A program made the translations under genes and the position numbers. A DNA stretch of 64,000 nt from the NCBI GenBank assembly GCA_032718475.1, contig JAUCBJ010006277.1, forward strand, positions 1 to 64,000, read 5' to 3'. Under the pieces are notes generated by a model. That model was given only the letters and a program-made list of their open reading frames with translations, ran no database searches and was not told the origin of the DNA. Source of the stretch: Nemertoderma westbladi (lineage: Eukaryota; Xenacoelomorpha; Nemertodermatida; Nemertodermatidae). This document shows, piece after piece, positions 10,640 through 20,964 of this stretch (positions are counted from its first letter, which is position 1; each line of letters opens with the position of its first letter).

Positions 10640-13495
10640 TATTATCCGATACGTTGGGTACGTTGTTGATATGGTTCTTGATATGTTCTATTTCTCCACT
10701 GCCTCGAGTCTCCGTTGTTGCGATGTGAATAATGATTAGTGGACTCTGATGGATATGGATCACGATTTATCCTGCTCTGCGTCTGTGTAACGCGTTCCGG
10801 GTGGTTTGAATTGACTTTGCTGTTTATTACTGTAGTTTCTAGATTGATAGTGGTTTCTGTTGGAATTATTTCCCATTTGCCATCGACTATTTACTGGGTT
10901 GCTTCCGTTTTGGACTGCTCTGCTGTCCACGCTGTTGTAAGGGGTTGACTGTCTAGATTGTCTGTGGTTATTGTTGATGGAGTTTCGGTAATGTTGTTGA
11001 TTGTATGTAGAGTCTGGTCTGGTATAGGATTGTGATGAGTGCTCATGTAATTGTCTGTAATTATTGTTGGAGTTTAGGTAATGTTGTTGATTGTATGTAG
11101 AGTCTGGTCTGGTATAGGATTGTGATGAGTGCTCATGTACTCTAATATGATGGCCAGGCCATATTGCTTTCTGGGTGTAAGTACTTAGATCATCCCAAGT
11201 GACAGTTATCGTCGCTTCTTTCTCATGGCCGCGAGTTCCTTTGACATATACGTTTACAGGCCGTGTGCCAGTTTGCTTAAAGCAATATTGTGATATGCTG
11301 ACTGAATTAGTGCTTGGTGGAAGCCCGGTGACTCGTATAGTTTCAGTTCCAAGAGTTCCATTTTGTTGAGAGTAGTGGTTCTTTAGGTTTGTTTCATCGG
11401 TCGTTGAGCACCCTTGTCGAGTACGAGTGTGTTTTTCAGAGGTCATCTGTGGTAAATTGCTGGTTTCACTAGTTTGAGGGCATAGTTTATTGGACTCAGT
11501 GCTTCCTGACCCTAAGTTATTCTGTATTAGCTTGTTGAGTAGTTGGTTTTGTTCTCGTATTAGGAGTGCTATTTTGGACTCATTATCTAGCTCCTCATAT
11601 ATATTGTGGGTTCGGATTTCGTATGGTTTATGTTTGTTTGTCACTGAGGATACGGGGGCAGCTTCTCGGCGCTGGGGATTCTTCCACGAATGTTTACTGT
11701 TTAACACCTCATCAATAGAGTTTGGGTAGGGTATAGTGATGAGAGGGTCTATTGTTGTTATTTCAGACTCTGAATCGATTGTATTGGAAGTGCATTCATC
11801 TACTATTTCAAAAACAGTTGTGGATGTTTCTGTTGTATTGTTGATTGGCTCTTGGATTGGCTCTAAATTTTTACTCAAGGTCTCTTCTAGATCCGGTCCT
11901 GCTTGCGTGTTCGGTTTTATGATTCCCATGGTGATTTGACTTTTGGTTGGCTGTTCTGTTTTTCCTCTTTGATGAGTTTCTTTGGGCTTGGCTTTATGTT
12001 GCTTAGATTTATTTACAGTTTTGTTTCTATTTGATTTGTTGGCTAAGTGATCTGTCAAGTTGGGTGTTAGTTCGTCGTTGGTCACGGTATCCCTGTCTGT
12101 GTGCTCACTACTGATTGATAGCATCGATGTATGATCTTTTATTGTTTCCTCCAACTTTGCAACTCGATCATTTAACACGGTTCTTTCCAAGGATATGGTT
12201 TTCACTTCCATTTGGAGTTTGGTAACTAGATCCATGAGTGTGAAGAACCCGAATGGTTCAATCGTACTTGTATTTATTCTTTTTTTGAGTGTGTTGCTTA
12301 TTTCACGATTTTCTAGTGATAGTGTGAATTCTGCGATGTCGAGTGATAATTCGTGGATAGATTTCCTGTTGTAGGTTGAGCACTTCACCCCAATGGTTGT
12401 CCCAAGTAGTTCTGTCTTTATGTCGCTGAACAGCATTTTTTGGAGTCGTTGTAGGCATTCAAATCCAAGCGAGGTTAGTTGTCTAGCAAAATCTTCTTTG
12501 GGATTTTGTAAAATCATTGCGTTCCGCACTATTGAGATAAATTCTAGCGAGGTGTTGGAACGTTTCACATCTTGATCGAAGTTATCTATGGTGTAATTAG
12601 ATGGTCGGGTATGTTGAGTTTGGTTATCTGTTTCCTTTGTATAACCTTTTGGTTGATTAGAAAACCTGACTGATTTTTTGTTACTCTTTGTTACATTGTT
12701 TTCCTGCAATCTCACTGTGTGGTTTCCTTGATGATCTCGCTTTGTAGGGGGACATTGGATATCGAGTGGGTCTCTCGTTGTAGGGGAACGTTTGACATGT
12801 AGTTGTTCGCTGGATGATCTAAGGCAGTTGGATTTCGTATACAAATATTCCACCCCTGTATAATTGGTGGGGCGTGTTAACTGCTCCAAAGGAACCTCAT
12901 TATGATGGACCACCTTAACATTTTTTAGGCATTGGGAAATCCACTCCCTGGCCCCTTCACTGTCATTGTGTATAGTGGATATTTCATCTTTGCCTAGCGC
13001 GATAGCAAGGGCATATAGGCACACGTATACCCCGCAGTCCCAATTGTTGTATTGTTTGGCAAAGTTGTTGTATCTAGAGCTAGCTTGCCACTTTCCCACA
13101 GAATCGGTTTCCCAGGGATTGCTTTTATCAATTTCTGTCATAAGTTCTACTATCCCAAGGCTAATACGTGAGGGCATGTTTGCACCATTTGAGTTGAGTA
13201 GGCTGACGGTTTTGTGAACTGTGTCTAATACATGTAGAGTAAAGTGTTCATCTGTGCATTCTGGTATAAATAGAAACTGTGCCGGTACTTTCCTGTATCT
13301 GCCAATGTAACGAGCTGCTATGTATTTGGCCGCACTTAAGTTATCAGAATTAGAATTTTGTAATTTGGTTGTGAGATGACTTTGGATTACTCCTATGTGG
13401 TCAAAGTGATGTTCAAGTAGGCCCATGAAACCGTCAACAATGATATCACTCAAGTAAACCTTAGGTTTGAGATAGACTTTGATCTCATCTACAGT
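10640..13495 (-). pseudogene. LINE-B ORF1, main part: Ulp1/SENP-like cysteine peptidase, coiled coil, basic C-terminus
   Basis: About 900 codons open from a TAA near 13498 to 10760; one frameshift there extends similar Q/N/R-rich sequence to about 10643. The first 180 residues resemble the C48 (Ulp1/SENP, deSUMOylase) fold: LSDIIVDGFMGLLEHHFD; then FLFIPECTDEHFTLHVLDT with the presumed catalytic His at residue 70 (counting from 13453); then QYNNWDCGVYVC with oxyanion Gln134 and nucleophile Cys140. The usual YDS aspartate appears as Asn (LLNS, residue 87). Later come a predicted coiled coil (LERTVLNDRVAKLEETIKDH), an RRM-like segment beginning ETIRVTGLPPSTNSVSISQY, and a duplicated HEHSSQSYTRPDSTYNQQHY unit. 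No ATG begins this frame, so it continues the upstream frame after a shift. The peptidase call rests on motif spacing. Confidence 0.7.
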
Positions 13496-15143
13496 AGGGA
13501 TACATATACCTGGCGGTTTTTAGGTTAGTTAGGTAAGTTAGCAAATTTTTGGTTGCTTCATTTTGATGTTTGATTGGGCTGTTGGGAAATACGTCGATGT
13601 GATTAAGCTTGGCAAATTCATTATCAGTAATGACCAACCTATCCCTTTCAGTTCTACAATCACTCACTTCGTAGTCGTCCCCAGTGCTTTCCTGGGCTGG
13701 GTCGCTGGCTGTATGGTTTCCCGGACCTACCCAGCCCGGGCTTGCACTAACTGGGATACCATGTGATTGCTGTTGGGGATCGTCTACTTTTCGAGTAGTC
13801 GAAACGAGGAACCCTAAATCTATTAAACCCGAGGAAGTTACTCCGGGTTCGGTAGTCGTCGATCCCGAGGAAGGAACCCCGGGTTCAGTAGTCGTCGATC
13901 CCGAGGAAGGAACTCCGGGTTCGGTAGTCGTCGATCCCGAGGAAGGAACCTCGGGTTCAGTAGTCGTCGATCTTGAGGAAGGAGCCTCGGGTTCGGTGGT
14001 CGTCAATCTCGAGGACTGAACACCGGGTTCGGTAGTCGTCGATCTCGAGGAAGGAACCTCGGGTTCAGTAGTCGTCGATCTCGAGGAAGGAACTCCGGGT
14101 TCGGTAGTCGTCGATCTCGAGGAAGGTGCCTCGGGTTCGGTAGTCGTCGATCCCGAGGAAGGAACCTCGGGTTCGGTGGTCATCGATCCCGAGGAAGGAA
14201 CTCCGGGTTCGGTAGTCATCAATCCCGAGGAAGGAACTCCGGGTTCGGTAGTCGTCGATCTTGATGAAGGAGCCTCGGGTTCAGTGGTCGTCAATCTCGA
14301 GGACGGAACTCCGGGTTTGGTAGTCGTCAATCTCGAGGAAGGAACCTCGGGTTCGGTAGTCGTCGATCTCGAGGACGGAGTTCCGGGTTCGGTGGTCGTC
14401 AATCTCGAGGACAGAACTCCGGGTTCGGTAGTCGTCAATCTTGAGGAAGGAACCTCGGGTTCATTAGTCGTTGATCCCGAGGAAGGAACTCCGGGTTCGG
14501 TAGTCGTCGATCTCGAGGAAGGAGCCTCAGGTTCGGTAGTTGTCGATCTCGAGGAAGGAACCTTGGATTCGATGGTAGTCGATCTCAAGGAAGGAACATC
14601 GGGTTCGGTAGTCATCAATCCCGAGGAAGGAACCTTAGGTTCAGTAGTCGTCGATCTCGAGGAAGGAGTCTCAGGTTCAGTAGTCGTCGATCTCGAGGAC
14701 GGCGCTCCGGGTTCGATAGTCGTCGACTCCGATGAGGGAATCCCGGATTCGGTAGTCATTGATCCCAAGGGCGGAGATCCGGGTTCGGTAGTCGTCGATC
14801 CTGAGGAAGGAGCTCCAGGTTCGATAGTCATCGATCCCAAGGAAGGAACTCCGGGTTCAGTAGTCATCGATCTCGAGGACGAAACTCCGGGTTCGGTAGT
14901 CGTTAATCTCGAGGACCGAACTTCGGATTCGGCAGTCGTCGATCCCGGCTCGGACGATCTCGGTTCTGTAGTCGTAGATACAGTATCCGCGTACACGTTC
15001 AGCACTGGGATGCTACTACTGCGCATCGTAGTCTTTCGGGCGGTTAAGATGGGCGGCGGTGATTGTGCAGGAGGTCCCCTGCTGCGGGTAAGTGGTGGCG
15101 AGCGTTGTTTAACTTTGTCTTTAGGAGAGTGCTGGACTCCCAT
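13485..15143 (-). pseudogene. LINE-B ORF1, N-terminal part with mucin-like repeat
   Basis: A 552-codon frame with an ATG at 15143. A basic, proline-rich start (MGVQHSPKDKVKQRSPPLTR) precedes about 32 copies of a 12-residue unit, consensus TTTEPGVPSSRS, that is Ser/Thr/Pro-rich. A non-repetitive tail holds ERDRLVITDNEFAKLNHIDV. The frame stops just where the peptidase frame begins: at the CTAAAAACC stretch (about 13495) the two frames differ by one base. This could be an indel in a dead copy or a frameshift site. Tail and peptidase were probably one protein. Confidence 0.7.
13830..14960. repeat. 36-bp VNTR inside LINE-B ORF1
   Basis: About 31-32 tandem 36-bp units, typified on the plus strand by GAGGAAGGAACTCCGGG followed by TTCGGTAGTCGTCGATCTC. 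Length is always a multiple of three, so the minus frame stays open and so does one plus-strand frame, which is why a long antisense ORF appears. Units differ at several positions, many changing amino acids (P/S/A, G/E, S/G). Confidence 0.9.
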
Positions 15144-15407
15144 TGTCCAGCTATCTATGTTAGTTTGCAGCTGGCTGTAAGAAGCAGTTGGGACTCGCTA
15201 CCCCTAGCGTCTTCTGCCAGATATATGGGTACAAGCGGCACAGTTTTTTACCCACTAGGGGCAACTACCAACACAGAATCCAGTCAGAATGTGTAGGCCA
15301 ATCTCTGTTCTCGGTACTATAAGTTTAAGTTTAAGTAACAGTATTAACACTGCTAGTTCAGTATCACCCTAGTTCAGTATGTAATGTTAAACTAGCGGGT
15401 ACCTTGA
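15144..15407 (-). other. LINE-B 5' untranslated region
   Basis: About 260 bp between the presumed ORF1 start and the junction with LINE-A. It includes a short tandem CTAGTTCAGTAT at about 15350-15380. A promoter would be expected here in an active copy, but I recognise no specific motif. Confidence 0.5.
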
Positions 15408-15650
15408 CTTGTTTGCTATGTGTTTTAAGCGTGCGTGTGTTCATTGTAGCAATCTTTAGTGTGTTTTTACATTTCAACAGGTTGGTTCTTCTTTCTTCTC
15501 TGTCTTCTGTTCCAGAAGCCGATTTATCGACCCCAGCGTGGTGTACCACTGAGGGACGCGGTCCTTGTTGACCCGGGCGACGACCGAGCCGGTATTTCTC
15601 CTGGAGGGTTCTCATACTTTATTAATATTATTAATAACAATAATATTATT
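15408..15650 (-). pseudogene. LINE-A 5' part, start of endonuclease
   Basis: Reads MRTLQEKYRLGRRPGQQGPR, then a short linker, then KNTLKIATMNTRTLKTHSKQ, the first strand of the endonuclease with the catalytic Asn-type position (MNTRTL). It runs straight into LINE-B at 15407; the next residues of the domain are at 7160. An AT-rich stretch at 15620-15656 probably marks the original 5' end of LINE-A or its flank. Confidence 0.8.
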
Positions 15651-16284
15651 ATATAGTATGTTACTTTCCAAAACCAACAAACCATTATTGCCTGCATCGC
15701 AAGTATCATGTTCGCTCATGCAGTGCAGGGTTGTCTATCATACTGTGTACGTACATTAACCTACAAATCCTTGTCATGAACGAATTGATGTTGTTGGCCT
15801 GGCCTATTTATTTCTTTATATTATTGCCTTGCTTAATATATTATTGTATTCAGTGGCGGATTTAGTAATTTCGATAGGGGTCATGCTTTATTTAGGGGGA
15901 CCACACCATACTACCCCACCCTTCTTGTTGGAATCGAGTAGGGCGCTACTTATCTGATGCGTGCTATACAATAATTCGCGGTGCTATCCAATTCAATTAT
16001 TCAAAATTCAAAATATGCCAATTCACCGCACATGCTAAAAATTATCGCCGCCTAGGTAAAGATTCGCACAGAGCCACATCAAAATTTTCAACAAAATGGA
16101 AATGAAAGTAATTAAATTGGTCTGTTGGTAAATAAATATGTTGATGAAATGCAGACACATATCGGTACACATAAACCTGCTCTTTTCCCTTAAATTATAA
16201 TTTAACATTGAGACGAGATATTAATTCACCGAGATGGGAATTGATTCAAGTTTCCAACCCTGACTATTCTATTAACAGACAGCG
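15651..16284. other. Non-coding spacer
   Basis: AT-rich. No gene, tRNA or convincing repeat seen. Confidence 0.4.
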
Positions 16285-16640
16285 TTAATCTCTGTCTGTA
16301 GTGCGAATCTACCCATCCCGTATTGCTCGCTGTAAAATCTATTAAAAAATCGATTAATGAAACCCTCGTAAACTACTTTAAAACTTGAATAATTTGCCTC
16401 CATAGCCTTCTGCTTTCCTATAATCCGTTCTTAACAAAACACAAATACACATCCAAATAAATACTTATCGCCAAGGGCTTATTATCTCTCTGTAGTGCTA
16501 ATCTACCCATCCCGTATTGCTCGCTGTAAAAACTATTAAAAAATCGATTAATGAAACCCTCTTAAACTACTTTTAATAAAACTTGAATAATTTGACTCCA
16601 TAGCCTTTTGCTTTCCTATAATCCGTTCTTAACAAATATT
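16285..16640. repeat. Direct duplication, about 150 bp, period 194
   Basis: The stretch with ATCTACCCATCCCGTATTGC, AAAATCGATTAATGAAACCC and TTTCCTATAATCCGTTCTTA occurs at about 16285-16435 and again at 16480-16632 with few differences. The intervening 40 bp are not repeated. No coding sense. Confidence 0.85.
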
Positions 16641-16944
16641 TCCAGAAATATTTGTATTGTAACCAAAACCTGATTTTGTGATACAGTCGCTCAATTTTAA
16701 TCTGTATCTGATAACTGAGCCTCGACCTGCGCGATGGCCCCACGAACGTGTCTATTAATACTTGACAGCCCATACAAATGAACACAGCCGAAGCCAGTCT
16801 AGCGCGGCGTATGACCCACCGGAGGTGTGAGACTGGATTCGATGGCAGGGAGATCCGTAGGACACTTTGTATTAATCGATTGATCTTTACTATATTCTCC
16901 AAAAACTATGCTTATTCTCAGTTACTAACAGTTCCGTTTAGGTG

Positions 16945-17230
16945 CTGCGCTCAAAATACTATGACTTATATTAATTACAACGGGCGGGCATGATACACCG
17001 CAATTTATTTTATTTATTGATCGTTCACACTCACACGCGGACGGACAATAGTACTGAAACAAATTTGCCAGTCACCAATTTTACTCGCATATAAGGAGAA
17101 CTTAACTCACGTACGTTGGGGACTATGAAACAGCATAATTTCATACAAACCACTGTTATTTGAGCTAGGCAATTGTGAATAGTAAACCCCTCCTGTTACC
17201 TCAATAAAGGCAGGAAATGTATAAACACTC
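16945..17230. repeat. Dispersed repeat R2, copy 1
   Basis: Aligns by eye, imperfectly, with 47115-47420. Shared landmarks in the same order: TATGACTTATA, TTTGCC, CGTCAC/AGTCACC, CATATAAGGAG, GGGACTATGAAACAGCAT, ACAAACCACT and TTACCTCA. A conserved TATATAAGGAG-like word sits mid-element. No ORF. Family unknown. Confidence 0.6.
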
Positions 17231-17534
17231 ACACTGAAGGGTTGCAGAAATGTTCTTGCCTGAAGTAGTCGACAATGCATGAATCACATCAAACGCTGTA
17301 GAATGTATGGAATCCGTTAGAACTTCCAATCAGGGATCCGTAACCATATAAATGCCTCGAGAATAATGAAAAAAAAGTTCTACTTTGTTCCCATGTAATA
17401 AATAATTATTCTTTCAAAATCTATAAACATATAGGCCTATATCATTCGAAAGTTCTTTTTAAGGATAATTAGATGAGCACGGCGGGCAGCTATTAAAATT
17501 TACTTCACTAATTATATTTGAGTTTAAAGTTAAG

Positions 17535-17631
17535 CCCCCCCCCCCCCCCCCCCCCCCTGTAATGACATTTTCGTATAAAAGTAGAGTCTGCAATGGGGGG
17601 ACGCAATTCAGGGGGGGGGGGGGGGGGGGGG
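17535..17631. repeat. Poly(C) run facing a poly(G) run
   Basis: 23 C at 17535-17557 and 21 G at 17611-17631, about 53 bp apart, so the two runs are complementary and could form a GC hairpin. Run lengths in an assembly are uncertain. Confidence 0.8.
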
Positions 17632-17777
17632 ACATTTCCTGCTTGTTTGTATGTCTCTTATTTCAATAAACTTCTACAATTTTATGTTTGGGCAAGTTGA
17701 AAAGCCCGCGAAATTTCCTTTTCAAAAATGCGAACCTCTTCTTGGGAACATTTCATTGACATTGTTTTTTTTTATTA

Positions 17778-18355
17778 ATCAAGCACGTTAAGTAAAAACC
17801 GTCCTTACCGGTAGGTATGTCAGTGCCAAAGTATGTAAAAAAAACTAAAAAGCAACAAGACCTAGACGTTGTATGCAATCAGTGATCAGCTGACGGCAGC
17901 CAGCTGATCGGTAGGTTTTGCCCCGCAACTGAAGGCAATAAGGAGGCCAAGCCAGGAAATGTGTCAGGCTGATGCCAGTGCCAGGCAGGAAATGTGGAAA
18001 TTTGCCAGTCTTGCAAAAGCTTGAAATGTATTACATTCAAACACGCAAGCCGGTTATCAACAAGCTGAAACGTGACTGGCGCAAGTTTACAGTGCTGCTT
18101 CCCAGTGGTTAGTTACAGTACAGACATATCTTAATTTCGTTACCTGTTCCGTCCGCCTTTGGGAATATCTCTCTACATTTCCTGGCTTGGCCTCCTGAGA
18201 ATGCCTTCAGTTGCGGGGCGAAACCTACGATCAGCTGGCTGCCGTCAGCTGATCACTGATTACATGCAACGTCTAGGTCTTGTTGCTTTTTAGTTTTTTT
18301 ACATACTTTGGTACTAACACACCTTCCGGTAAGGTTTTTACTTAACGTGCTTGAT
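17778..18355. mobile_element. Foldback/MITE element with about 180-bp terminal inverted repeats
   Basis: The left arm, 17778-17962, begins ATCAAGCACGTTAAGTAAAA. The right arm, 18174-18355, ends with its complement. Arms match over nearly their whole length, including an internal GATCAGCTGACGGCAGCCAG hairpin-like stretch. The 210-bp centre has no ORF. Flanks are AT-rich and no clear target duplication is resolved. A non-autonomous DNA transposon is the likely nature. Confidence 0.85.
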
Positions 18356-19629
18356 AAATAAATAAAATCTTAGATACATTGGACAACAATAAATAATATA
18401 TTAGCTACTGCAGAATTTTACTCTCTTTCAAAAGGTACCGGTATATATTTAGATATCAACATAATATCTGGTTCGTTAACATAATAAAATATAAATGCCT
18501 TTAACTTACCTTTTGCGTGTCTACACTGAAAAATATATGTTTTTCGAATTCGCGCAGATATTCTGAAAAATTAATACAAGGTAGGAGTTGCAAAGAAATG
18601 GTAGCCTATAACACCAAAAAATGCCGGTCATTTTAAGATATAAATTACTGGAAATGATCGAGAAAGTCAAAAGTTGCGGCGTGTCTAATGTTTTTGTTTA
18701 GTTTTGGCCACTTATTAGTGATTTTGACCCATTAGCCAATAACTGCGCTTGACAACTGTTGTTGTGTTATGTATGACGCGAATTGGAGAAGTTCCTGTAA
18801 CGGCCTGATTTTTTTATGTTGCCAATTTTGCGTTTTAAAATCGCTCGAACTCAGCCAATATTATTTTTTTTAAGTAAAATTGCTCTCCTGGGTTTGTTTT
18901 TTCACGTGAAACCAACGAAAACTTTAAAAACAATTTCCGATACGCCAACCACATTATCCATACCCACGGTCTGCCATGAAAATAACATTAATTTATACTA
19001 TAACAACGCAGTGTTGGTAAAGATTATAATATTATTAAAATATCTTTCGCAATTAATTAAAAAAGACATAATTAAAATGCAGGAAGCTGGAACTGGAATA
19101 TATAATTAAATTAAGTAAGTTGTACACGGCACGTAATCCTAACTATGTAGTAAGTACATGCAATCCATACACGGTTAACAACCACGCGAATTATTTAGAA
19201 ATAATCGCATATTAATATAAATAGATTACTAAAACAGATAATACTTTATTTATCCTTTAATGGAAGTTTATAACGATATCAGTGAAGGTCGATTTAATTA
19301 AAAAAATTTAAACACCATAGGGACCATCTTATCACATTTGAAATTCATTTATTCAGTAAAATCAGGTTCGTAAATTTAATAAAAAATATAATTCATTAAT
19401 TGTTGCAAAATTGAAATAAAACTACACAAACAAAACGCAATACAATCTGATGCACATCAGCAATAGAGCAAATTTAACAATTTGATTAGTTACAATATAA
19501 AACCGGTACAGACTTAAATCTACATGTAATTGTTCTAGAATTAAATATAATACGATAAATAAATAGCATATTTTGCACTTCAATGATTCTTAAATAACAC
19601 TTTGGATATTTATTGTTTGTTTTTACACA
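18356..19629. other. AT-rich spacer
   Basis: No gene seen. Short plus-strand open frames here (for example 18816-19109) have biased, non-protein-like composition. Confidence 0.4.
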
Positions 19630-19985
19630 AATAAAAATTCTGACTTACCCACTAAGTGGTCGGGAGGTGAAACTCTCAAATACCATACAATCTCATAAAG
19701 ATTTGTATAAAAATTACGACACTATATTCGTGTAAAACGCCGCGGATCCGGATCCGGATTCCAAAATTATCAATTAAGGGAAAGGAGCAGGTTACAGTGG
19801 CACGTTATTTTAACTAAAACAATAAACTGAAGTCAATAGAACAGGTTAAGTTTTATTTTTGGGAGTTATAAAAATGTAAAAATAATCGACTTCCGTAGGG
19901 ACAATGTTAAATGTAGAATCCGGATCCGAATCCGCGTTTTACTCTGACCCACTATATTCCAGGACATGGAGTATAGTGATAATTT
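19630..19985 (-). repeat. Dispersed repeat R1, copy 1, interrupted
   Basis: Matches the R1 family (38005-38430 and 41865-42372): ATTCTGACTTACCCAC, GGGAGGTGAAACT, CAATCTCATAAAGATTTGTA, GACACTATATTCCAGGACAT. It is split by the small element at 19730-19949. It lacks the poly(G) run found at the equivalent place in other copies. Confidence 0.65.
19730..19949. mobile_element. 220-bp palindromic-ended MITE with 10-bp target duplication
   Basis: CACTATATTC occurs at 19720-19729 and 19950-19959, flanking 220 bp whose ends are complementary: GTAAAACGCCGCGGATCCGG on the left and ATCCGGATCCGAATCCGCG then TTTTAC on the right. Removing the insert restores the R1 sequence GACACTATATTCCAGG seen in other copies. 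It is therefore a genuine insertion into R1; the superfamily is not known. Confidence 0.8.
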
Positions 19986-20676
19986 GTGATGATACAGAGT
20001 AAACACCCGCCTGCTCCGCCCCGATTTTCACACAAATATTTTTAATATCGTTTGAAATTTGTAACAATAATTTTTCTATGGATAACCTTTTTTATTCTTA
20101 AATTGCTACATTTTTCCACAACCTTATTTTACTTACTACAGCAGGTTCATACGATCGCAGGGCTGGTTCCTGCTTACACTCCGCCCATTAGCTAGTAGAA
20201 CGTAATATACTAGTCAGTACAATTTATAAAATATAATAATAATATAGAATTAAATTTTATTCTATGTGACGAATTTAAAAGTAAATCAATTGGAAAAAAG
20301 AATGAAATAGGTCTATAGCTGGTAATTTTCCTGGGGTTTTGCTAAAAGGCCACACCACACACCAGTGCCCTGGCCATCGGGTACGGTACCTCAATTTCAT
20401 AAAAATTAAAGCGATTCTGCAGTTATTAATGTACGTACATGGCGAAAAATAAAAAATAACAACCAATTCTTCCTTTCCTTCAAGTGATCAGATAAAATAT
20501 ATTTTTATTGAGGAAAATCTCACAAGCCGCTAAAAAGATAACAGCAAGTTCTAAAAGGGCAGGGGGCGGCAGCGGCCATTTATGGTGTATCATAAGCATC
20601 AGTCATAACGGATAATGTGTTCTATTTTGTAAAAGTGGCCGCTTGCCGCTTCCGTGGTGTATCGCCTTTAGTTAAT
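19986..20676. other. Non-coding spacer
   Basis: No gene. An imperfect duplication of a GGCAGCGGCCAT...TGGTGTATC-like word occurs at about 20567-20590 and 20634-20665. Confidence 0.35.
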
Positions 20677-20683
20677 TAGTTCA

Positions 20684-20957
20684 GGGCTCTATCACACTAC
20701 AGGCGCCACTTTTTATATGAAAAACATAAGAGTTATTTTACTCGACTGTCTTGGGTTACTTAATGACTTGGTTTTTGGGATGTTTTAAAATTACAGACTC
20801 CTGACTGGGATATTGGTTTATTTTTGGTTAGGGTTTGTTTGTGTTGTTCAGGCACGAACCATAATTACTGCTTTAATTATGGTTTGGGCCGCCACTATTG
20901 TAAACTGCGATGCCCATGAGAACCGTGAAAAATTAGCGCCTCTAGTGTGATATCCCC
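20684..20957. mobile_element. 274-bp MITE with terminal inverted repeats and TAGTTCA duplication
   Basis: TAGTTCA lies at 20677-20683 and at 20958-20964. Inside, the left end GGGCTCTATCACACTACAGG and the right end CCTCTAGTGTGATATCCCC are inverted repeats with a few mismatches. Left terminal bases CAGGG fit a hAT-type end if the duplication is read as 8 bp with one mismatch. No ORF. Non-autonomous DNA transposon. Confidence 0.8.
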
Positions 20958-20964
20958 TAGTTCA

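Larger units (their letters stand above)
7164..15407 (-). mobile_element. LINE-B, near full-length non-LTR retrotransposon nested in LINE-A
   Basis: An 8.2-kb minus-strand element with a 5' region (15407-15144), a long ORF1 (15143 to about 10640), an ORF2 with endonuclease and RT (about 10636-7899), and a 3' UTR ending in a 5-bp ATGAA microsatellite at about 7164-7185. Its ends are set by LINE-A: the LINE-A endonuclease reads up to TLKTHSKQ at 15408 and resumes with GDMVALAM at 7160. Short AAACA words occur at both junctions, so the target duplication is small or imperfect. The copy is dead: ORF1 has two frameshifts, and ORF2 has a frameshift and lacks the RT block containing the first catalytic aspartate. 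I could not assign a clade. Confidence 0.85.

Noticed and set aside
13830-14960. CRISPR-like regular array
   Set aside because: Units are contiguous without unique spacers, and the setting is a eukaryotic retrotransposon.
13684-15180. Long plus-strand frames opposite the 36-bp VNTR
   Set aside because: They mirror the repeat in LINE-B ORF1, whose frame continues into non-repetitive protein on the minus strand only.
16573-16902. 109-codon minus-strand frame
   Set aside because: Runs into the 194-bp-period duplication and has no recognisable protein features.
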